From: Desulfovibrio sp.
GTDB lineage: Bacteria > Desulfobacterota > Desulfovibrionia > Desulfovibrionales > Desulfovibrionaceae
Direction: 5' to 3'
DNA: 5,914 bases
NCBI GenBank assembly: GCA_031282465.1
Contig: JAITDR010000241.1
Span: 1 to 5,914, forward strand
The notes under the pieces are model-generated. The model was given only the letters and a program-made list of their open reading frames with translations. It was not told the DNA's origin and ran no database searches. Position 1 is the first letter of the stretch. Every line of letters begins with the position of its first letter. A program made the translations under genes and the position numbers. Shown one piece after another: positions 1-4,312 of the stretch.

Positions 1-114
1 GACCCGTTCATGCGCGGGCATCTGTCCGAGGACCGCACGGCCGCCCTGTTCGACCCCGCGCACTTTCTGCGCTACGAAGACGAGGTCTACAACAGGCTCT
101 TCGGCTCGGCCTGA
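1..114 (+). CDS. purB: Adenylosuccinate lyase, C-terminal end (partial)
   Basis: Frame 1 is open from the window edge and encodes 37 residues ending FGSA before TGA at 112-114. The pattern LSEDRTAALFDPAHFLRY followed by a short helix (DEVYNRLFG) resembles the extreme C-terminus of Bacillus-type adenylosuccinate lyases, which carry 'hLSe..i..lFD...yl.hvd.if.R' in the ADSL_C domain. The enzyme releases fumarate from SAICAR and from adenylosuccinate in purine synthesis and is cytosolic. The active-site loops lie upstream of the window, so only the tail is visible. The neighbouring pyrE gene supports a nucleotide-synthesis context. Another fumarase/aspartase-superfamily lyase with the same C-terminal domain cannot be excluded from so short a piece. 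Confidence 0.7.
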   Translation, partial: DPFMRGHLSEDRTAALFDPAHFLRYEDEVYNRLFGSA

Positions 115-136
115 GCAAGGGCAGCGCCGATGAACT

Positions 137-189
137 GGGCTCCGCCCCCAAACCCCGCCGGGACTCTGTTCCGGCCCCCCGGCCTGAGC
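137..189. repeat. GC-rich hairpin repeat, copy A
   Basis: The copy starts with GGGCTCCGCC (137-146) and continues to a hairpin in which GCCGGGA (157-163) pairs with TTCCGGC (169-175), with one G-T wobble and a 5-nt loop. The same order of elements recurs about 124 bp downstream in copy B. It lies in the purB-pyrE spacer. No T-tract follows, so it is not an ordinary intrinsic terminator. It could be a REP-like intergenic element or an mRNA-stabilising stem. Confidence 0.5.
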
Positions 190-206
190 AGGCGCAAGGC
201 CGAACA

Positions 207-230
207 TCGGAACATTACTCGGAACATTAC
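207..230. repeat. Perfect 12-bp tandem repeat (TCGGAACATTAC x2)
   Basis: TCGGAACATTAC occurs at 207-218 and again, identical and directly adjacent, at 219-230. A truncated relative, CCGAACAT, lies just before it at 200-207. The run is AT-richer than the surrounding spacer. Two direct 12-bp half-sites slightly more than one helical turn apart could be a regulator-binding site upstream of pyrE, or simply a small slippage duplication. No regulator is recognised. Confidence 0.55.
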
Positions 231-247
231 CGCGTTGATTGTGTACG

Positions 248-309
248 CCTCCGGCGGCCGGGGCTCCGCCGCGGACCCGGCAGGGGGACTGATTCCCCCT
301 GCACCCCTC
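248..309. repeat. GC-rich hairpin repeat, copy B
   Basis: Two hairpins lie in a row. CGGCGG (252-257) pairs with CCGCCG (266-271). Then GCAGGGGGA (280-288) pairs perfectly with TCCCCCTGC (294-302) around a 5-nt loop. GGGCTCCGCC at 261-270 is identical to the start of copy A. No T-run follows the second stem, which argues against a classical terminator. From memory, GC-rich 'GGGGCTCCGCCCC..GGACCCC..' intergenic repeats are common in Desulfovibrio genomes; this was not checked. Confidence 0.55.
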
Positions 310-346
310 ATTCTCGGGCTTGACCGTGTTTACGTTCGGCGACGTT

Positions 347-350
347 GAGG
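347..350 (+). promoter_or_regulatory. Ribosome binding site that decides the pyrE start
   Basis: GAGG at 347-350 lies 7 nt before GTG 358, a normal spacing. It lies only 1 nt before the in-frame TTG at 352, which is too close for initiation. It therefore favours GTG 358. Confidence 0.6.
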
Positions 351-357
351 ATTGACA

Positions 358-996
358 GTGTTTGCTTTCGACGACATAGAGGCGCGCAGGGCGGAGTTGG
401 CCGCGCTGCTGTATGAGCGATCGTACATGGAAGGCGACTTCACGTTGAGTTCCGGGCGCAAGGCCTCGTATTATTTTGATTGCCGCCAGACTTCGCTGGA
501 CCCTGACGGGGCGCGGCTCATCGGCACGCTTTTCGCGCATATGCTGCGCGACACGGAGGCGCGGGCCGTAGCCGGGATGACTCTTGGCGCGGACCCTCTG
601 CTGACGGCGACTTCGTTGGCGGCCCTTGCGCAGGGCAGGCGACTGCCCGCGCTGATCGTGCGCAAGGAGGCCAAAGGTCACGGCGCGGGGCGCAGGGTGG
701 AGGGATTGGCCGGCGTGCGTCCCGGCGACAAAGTAATCATGCTCGAAGATGTTGTCAGCACCGGCGCTTCCGTGTTACAAGCTGCAAATACAATTGAGGC
801 GGAAGGTCTTGAGGTGCTTGCCGTGTTCTGCATCCTGAACCGGGAAGAGCCGGGCGGCGCTGAAGCCTTTACCGCTGCCGGCAGGGAACTGCGCTCCCTT
901 TTCACCCGTTGTGAACTGCTGGATCTGGCGCTGTCCGCAGGACGCGCCGGGGCTTTGTCCGAAGCGGGACGCGGGAAGGTGCGACCCCCCGGCTGA
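358..996 (+). CDS. pyrE: Orotate phosphoribosyltransferase
   Basis: This cytosolic enzyme joins orotate to PRPP to give orotidine 5'-phosphate, the fifth step of pyrimidine synthesis. The product is 212 residues from GTG 358, normal for the family. Visible signatures are the N-terminal 'FTLSSGRKASYYFDCR' substrate region, the flexible catalytic loop RKEAKGHG (about residues 102-109) followed by VEG, and the PRPP-binding motif VIMLEDVVSTGAS (about 126-138), where the two acidic residues and the STG loop bind ribose phosphate. The frame also permits TTG 352, but the Shine-Dalgarno GAGG is spaced correctly only for GTG 358. The last 20 residues are Gly/Arg/Ala-rich and look non-conserved. The gene follows the probable purB on the same strand after a 243-bp spacer rich in repeats. 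No UTP-sensing attenuator with a T-tract is seen upstream. Confidence 0.95.
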   Translation: MFAFDDIEARRAELAALLYERSYMEGDFTLSSGRKASYYFDCRQTSLDPDGARLIGTLFAHMLRDTEARAVAGMTLGADPLLTATSLAALAQGRRLPALIVRKEAKGHGAGRRVEGLAGVRPGDKVIMLEDVVSTGASVLQAANTIEAEGLEVLAVFCILNREEPGGAEAFTAAGRELRSLFTRCELLDLALSAGRAGALSEAGRGKVRPPG

Positions 997-1028
997 GTTC
1001 GCCGTTGAACAGCGCAAGGCGCAAAGAC

Positions 1029-1129
1029 GCAGATGGCCTATTGTTGCGACAGGTATACCCGGAAACCCGGCGCAGCCCGGCGTCAGCGAACGCCGGGAGG
1101 CGTGTGTGCGCATCTGCTTTTTCTTTTTT
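1029..1129 (+). terminator. Possible pyrE terminator: nested stems followed by a T-rich run
   Basis: GCAGATG (1029-1035) pairs with CATCTGC (1111-1117), and the T-rich run TTTTTCTTTTTT (1118-1129) follows immediately. Inside lies a perfect 8-bp hairpin, CCCGGCGT (1076-1083) with ACGCCGGG (1090-1097), around a 6-nt loop. Upstream A residues (1023-1027) could extend the outer stem into the T-run, as in many intrinsic terminators. Against this, the outer stem is short and encloses about 75 nt, and the structure overlaps the longest reading frame of the next gene. The inner hairpin is the firmest part. Confidence 0.35.
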
Positions 1130-3372
1130 CCCGAGCATGTATTTTCCTGAATACCGCCGCCCTGCGGGTGTTCACAGTCGTCGTCTGCCTTACCCCGTTC
1201 CTGTCGTCCCCGGCCCGCGCGGCCTGGGACGCGGTTATTTCCGAACAGCTCGCCCATCCTACCTATTTCGTCGCCGTGGACAAGACGCGGCAGAAGCTGG
1301 CTTTTTTTGAAAAACAGAGCCCTCTGCGCCTTACCCGCGTTTTTGTCTGCACCACCGGGCAGAAAGAAGGGGACAAAGAGGTCGAGGGCGACCTCAAAAC
1401 CCCCGAGGGCGTATATTTTGTCGTGCGCCGCATCGACGCCGGCCTGGATTTCACCAAGTTCGGCCCCCGCGCATATACCTTGAATTACCCCAACCCTGTG
1501 GACAGGCTGCGCGGCAAAACAGGCTTCGGCATCTGGATTCACGGCCGGGGAGAACCTCTCGTGCCTTTGCAGACCGAGGGCTGCATCGCCATGAACAACA
1601 ACGACCTCTCCGTTCTCGGCAAGGCGTTGCTGCCCGGCGCGCCGGTGACCCTGACCCGGTCCTTTGCGTTCAGCGCGTCCGAAGCAGACGGCGACAACGA
1701 CCTGCGCAGGCTGGAGCAGAAGGTGCGTGACTGGGCCGATGCGTGGTCGGGGCGTTCGCGGCGCTTTTTCGACTTTTACAACCAGGAAGCGTACAGCGCG
1801 GCGCAGGGTGAGAGTTTTTCCGCCTTCCGCGCCCAAAAGGAGCGCATGTTCACGCTTTTGCCCTGGATACGCACCTCGGTCAAGGACATCAGGATTCTTG
1901 CCGGCCCTGATTACTGGGTAACATGGTTTCACCAGGACTATCAGGCGCCCAACCTGAGCACGCGGGGCACCCGACGCCTGTATTGGGAAAAAACGGGGAC
2001 GGATTTCAAAATCGTGGGCATGGAATGGGAACCGGGTCTGGCAGATACCCCTCTGACGGCTTCGGCCGCGTCGTTGCTGCCGCCTTCGGAGCAGGCCGAT
2101 CCCCTGGCGCTGCTGGACGCGGTCTGGCAGGCGCCGGCCGATGCGCCTTACGTCACCGCGGTTGCAGGCGCTTCCGGGCATTCCGCGCACGACGCCGGGG
2201 CGCGGGAGCCTTCTTCATCCGACGGCAGGGCGGACCTCGAGGTGCCCGCCCAGGCAGGTACGCAGGCGGAAGCACCGGCCTCGACTACCCTTCCCGCCGG
2301 CACGAATCGCCGAGTTTTCTATCCGACCGCGCAAGCTGCCCTCCCGACCACGCAGGCTGCCCTTCCTGCCGCACAGACCGCGCCTCCCGCCGACACGGAG
2401 CACCGCGCCGCCTCTGTTCCGGACGCGCGCAACCCCGCTGCGCAGGCGGCGCTCAGCACGCCGGATCATATTGAAGACCCGGCCTTCGGTCCTATGCCCC
2501 GTCCGGCCGAAGCCGCCTTCAGGTTGGCCGCGCGCCGGGTTGCGGAACGGGAGCGGGCCGTAAGAGAACGGAATGCGCAGCAGCCTCTGCTGCTTGCCCG
2601 CCCTCCGGACGCGGCAGGCAGACCCGGTGCGGCTGCGGCCGGAACAACGACGGTGTCTGCAGGCGTTGAGGGCGCGGCGGCCCGACCGGTCCCCGCGGAC
2701 GAATCAAGCGCGATGAAAACCGCCGGCGGGAGTAGTCCGACGGATGCACCGCGTTCAGCAGGCGAAAAAAAATCGGCGGGCGACCCGACCTCTGCGGACG
2801 GAAGCAGCCCCGCAGGCGCAATGAAATCTGCAGGCGCGGCCGGTTCGGCGGACATTGAACGCGGCGGGGCATACGCAGCCGTACCCGTGGCGGCAAAGGC
2901 CGCCCCCGACAATGTCCTTGTCGCAGCGGCAGCCGACATGCCGGGCGATGCGCGGAGAACCGCGCGGACGGAACCGCGCAAGGCGCCTGAGGCGCGGGCG
3001 GACCCGTTGCGCGATGCGGCCGGCGCAATCACCGAGCGCATCGAGGCTTGGCGCGCGGCCTGGGAGCGCGGGGATCTCGCGGGCTATACAAGTTTTTACG
3101 CCTCGCGCGCGAGACAGGGCGAGCGTAGGGGGACGGACGACATACGCAGGCACAAGGCCGCGCTCTGGCGCAAAAATCCGCCCGCTCGGGTGCGCCTGAG
3201 CGACGTCCGGGTACAACTGCACAAGGACAGGCCGGTCGCCGAGATGCGCCAGGAATACGCCGACAGGGCGGGCGGAGGCGACACGGGCATCAAGACCCTG
3301 ACCTTTGAAAGGATAAACGGCGCGTGGCTGATCACGCGGGAAGAATGGAGGGGCATTGAAGCCGGTCATTAA
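1033..3372 (+). CDS. Exported YkuD-family L,D-transpeptidase/carboxypeptidase with two NTF2-like domains (Csd6/Pgp2-like)
   Basis: Predicted periplasmic peptidoglycan enzyme, up to 779 residues. Numbered from ATG 1033: hydrophobic export signal about 46-58 with cleavage expected after ARA (61-63); YkuD domain about 76-208 with catalytic His170 (IWIHGRG) and Cys184 (TEGCIAM); NTF2-like domain about 224-334; Ala/Pro/Ser-rich linker about 335-660; second NTF2-like domain about 664-775 (ITERIEAWRAAWERGD...FYA). The two NTF2-like copies share W-x-x-AW, FY and a terminal EW pattern. YkuD enzymes use the Cys to cut or exchange the bond at meso-diaminopimelate in stem peptides. YkuD + NTF2 is the layout of Csd6 and Pgp2, which trim tetrapeptides to tripeptides and set helical cell shape; carboxypeptidase activity here is inferred. 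The start is uncertain: ATG 1033 is the only in-frame ATG upstream of the signal peptide but lacks a good ribosome binding site and lies in a hairpin; GTG 1102 or GTG 1168 are alternatives. The 3' end overlaps the next gene by 17 bp. Confidence 0.85.
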   Translation: MAYCCDRYTRKPGAARRQRTPGGVCAHLLFLFSRACIFLNTAALRVFTVVVCLTPFLSSPARAAWDAVISEQLAHPTYFVAVDKTRQKLAFFEKQSPLRLTRVFVCTTGQKEGDKEVEGDLKTPEGVYFVVRRIDAGLDFTKFGPRAYTLNYPNPVDRLRGKTGFGIWIHGRGEPLVPLQTEGCIAMNNNDLSVLGKALLPGAPVTLTRSFAFSASEADGDNDLRRLEQKVRDWADAWSGRSRRFFDFYNQEAYSAAQGESFSAFRAQKERMFTLLPWIRTSVKDIRILAGPDYWVTWFHQDYQAPNLSTRGTRRLYWEKTGTDFKIVGMEWEPGLADTPLTASAASLLPPSEQADPLALLDAVWQAPADAPYVTAVAGASGHSAHDAGAREPSSSDGRADLEVPAQAGTQAEAPASTTLPAGTNRRVFYPTAQAALPTTQAALPAAQTAPPADTEHRAASVPDARNPAAQAALSTPDHIEDPAFGPMPRPAEAAFRLAARRVAERERAVRERNAQQPLLLARPPDAAGRPGAAAAGTTTVSAGVEGAAARPVPADESSAMKTAGGSSPTDAPRSAGEKKSAGDPTSADGSSPAGAMKSAGAAGSADIERGGAYAAVPVAAKAAPDNVLVAAAADMPGDARRTARTEPRKAPEARADPLRDAAGAITERIEAWRAAWERGDLAGYTSFYASRARQGERRGTDDIRRHKAALWRKNPPARVRLSDVRVQLHKDRPVAEMRQEYADRAGGGDTGIKTLTFERINGAWLITREEWRGIEAGH
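2323..2385 (+). repeat. 21-bp in-frame tandem repeat (three units) in the linker
   Basis: Three 21-bp units lie head to tail at 2323-2343, 2344-2364 and 2365-2385. Units 1 and 2 match at 18 of 21 bases; unit 3 is more diverged. They encode PTAQAAL, PTTQAAL and PAAQTAP (residues 431-451 from ATG 1033). The unit is a multiple of three, so copy-number change alters linker length without breaking the frame. Confidence 0.75.
2765..2772 (+). other. A8 homopolymer with in-frame A_AAA_AAA slippery heptamer
   Basis: Eight consecutive A residues fall in codons GAA AAA AAA (Glu-Lys-Lys, residues 578-580 from ATG 1033) in the linker between the two NTF2-like domains. The zero-frame register is A AAA AAA, a classical slippery heptamer. 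A shift to the -1 frame reaches TGA at 2856-2858; a +1 shift reaches TGA at 2822-2824. Either would yield a protein lacking the second NTF2-like domain. The run is certain; any slippage is hypothetical. Confidence 0.5.
3347..3353 (+). promoter_or_regulatory. Ribosome binding site for the TTG-started membrane protein gene
   Basis: GGAGGGG at 3347-3353 lies inside the last codons of the upstream enzyme gene. Its GGAGG core ends 4 nt before TTG 3356. It is the strongest Shine-Dalgarno match near the start of this frame and supports the TTG start over the internal ATG at 3401. Confidence 0.65.
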
Positions 3373-4267
3373 AAAACAGACGCACTACCATGTTCTGCTG
3401 ATGCGCGACGACAAGGAATCCAGGACCTTCAGCATCCGATGCGGCCTGCTGCATTTCTGCGCAGGCCTTTGTCTCGCGTTGCTGCTGTTTGGGGGAGGCG
3501 GCATATACGGCGGCCTGCACTTCTTTACCAAGTACCGGGAACTGGCCGCGGTGCAGGAAAGCAGGGAACGGGAAAACGCCGAGATGCGCCTGCAGCTTGA
3601 ACGCCTGGTCAATTTGGAAAGCCTGTTGAAAGCCGGCAATGGAAGCCCTCCCCAAGCCACGTATACGGAGGTGGGCACGCCGGACCTGCCTGCCAGGGGC
3701 ACGGCCGCGGCGAATCCTCCCGCGCCCGGCCCGGCCGCGCGTGTTGCGGCGGCGGGGACTGCACCGGCTCCGGCGGCGGCTTCCCGGCCGACGGATACGC
3801 CCCCCGCGCAGGCCGAACCGCCTGCGTCCGAGGATAACGGCGAAAGCCCGGCCGAAGAGCGGCAGGGAGCTCCGGCCGAGACGACGGCCGCCGCCCCGGC
3901 GGAGGTGAACGGCGGCTTCGCTCTCTTGGCCGGAGCAGGAAGCCCGTTGCGCATCAATGAGTTTAGCGCCAGAAATTCCGGTTCGTTGCGCCTGCGCATC
4001 AGCTACGAACTGTCCACCATGACCGAGGGGCAACGCACCGTCACCGGCGCGGCCAGATATGCGGCCGTGACGACCGACGGCACACGGGTGGAACTGCCCC
4101 TGCAGGATCCGGAAAGTTCACGTTTCTCCATAGCCCGTATGAAAGCCATGCAGAATACGGTTCGCCTGCCCGCCGGGCTGAAATCGGAGGGCATCGCGTC
4201 GATAGACGTCCTTATCGAAGTCGCGGATACAGTCTATCGCGGCAACTATCCGGTGCGCCTGCAGTAA
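3356..4267 (+). CDS. Single-pass membrane protein with coiled coil, Ala/Pro linker and beta-rich C-terminal domain; function unknown
   Basis: The family is not recognised. The 303 residues from TTG 3356 read as follows. A basic cytoplasmic N-terminus (MKPVIKKQTHYHVLLMRDDK) resembles the short strands that precede the membrane anchor in some M23-type envelope proteins. One transmembrane helix spans about 31-53 and has a Gly-rich end (FGGGGIYGG). A heptad-like coiled coil covers about 58-94. An Ala/Pro/Glu linker covers about 97-185. A beta-strand-rich domain of about 115 residues follows (LRINEFSARNSGSLRLRISYEL... to YPVRLQ). This MreC/PilO-like layout places the C-terminal domain in the periplasm. 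The gene overlaps the YkuD gene by 17 bp and its ribosome binding site lies inside it, so the two are probably translationally coupled. An anchor or regulator role for the enzyme is inference. No enzyme motif is visible. Confidence 0.85.
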   Translation: MKPVIKKQTHYHVLLMRDDKESRTFSIRCGLLHFCAGLCLALLLFGGGGIYGGLHFFTKYRELAAVQESRERENAEMRLQLERLVNLESLLKAGNGSPPQATYTEVGTPDLPARGTAAANPPAPGPAARVAAAGTAPAPAAASRPTDTPPAQAEPPASEDNGESPAEERQGAPAETTAAAPAEVNGGFALLAGAGSPLRINEFSARNSGSLRLRISYELSTMTEGQRTVTGAARYAAVTTDGTRVELPLQDPESSRFSIARMKAMQNTVRLPAGLKSEGIASIDVLIEVADTVYRGNYPVRLQ

Positions 4268-4300
4268 CGCAACCTTTCGCGTCGATTATTTCAAACCATA

Positions 4301-4305
4301 AAGGA
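4301..4305 (+). promoter_or_regulatory. glnS ribosome binding site
   Basis: AAGGA at 4301-4305 lies 7 nt upstream of ATG 4313. It supports this start and therefore the Ala-rich N-terminal extension. No convincing promoter was found in the 45-bp gap after the preceding gene. Confidence 0.7.
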
Positions 4306-4312
4306 ATTGCCG

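Noticed and set aside
280..302. Perfect 9-bp GC hairpin as a purB terminator
   Set aside because: It is followed by ACCCCTC, not a T-run, so it was listed as part of a repeat element rather than an intrinsic terminator.
320..348. TTGACC at 320-325 as a -35 element for pyrE
   Set aside because: No -10-like hexamer lies 16-18 bp downstream, and the resulting transcript would start at or beyond the pyrE start.
1118..1145. Promoter for the YkuD gene (T-rich -35-like stretch with TATTTT at 1140-1145)
   Set aside because: The -35 match is only a T-run and the pair is weak; not enough to call.
775..2190. Long open frame on the minus strand (471 codons) across pyrE and the YkuD gene
   Set aside because: It overlaps two clear plus-strand genes, its translation is Arg/Gly/Ala-rich without a recognisable domain, and such antisense frames are expected in high-GC coding DNA.
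1923..2474. Plus-strand 183-codon frame inside the YkuD gene
   Set aside because: It is an out-of-frame shadow, Gly/Arg-rich, without a good ribosome binding site. The main frame keeps the NTF2-like pattern through this part.
2466..3041. Minus-strand open frames opposite the linker (191 and 169 codons)
   Set aside because: They are low-complexity Ala/Arg/Pro text mirroring the repetitive linker, with no domain or convincing start signal.
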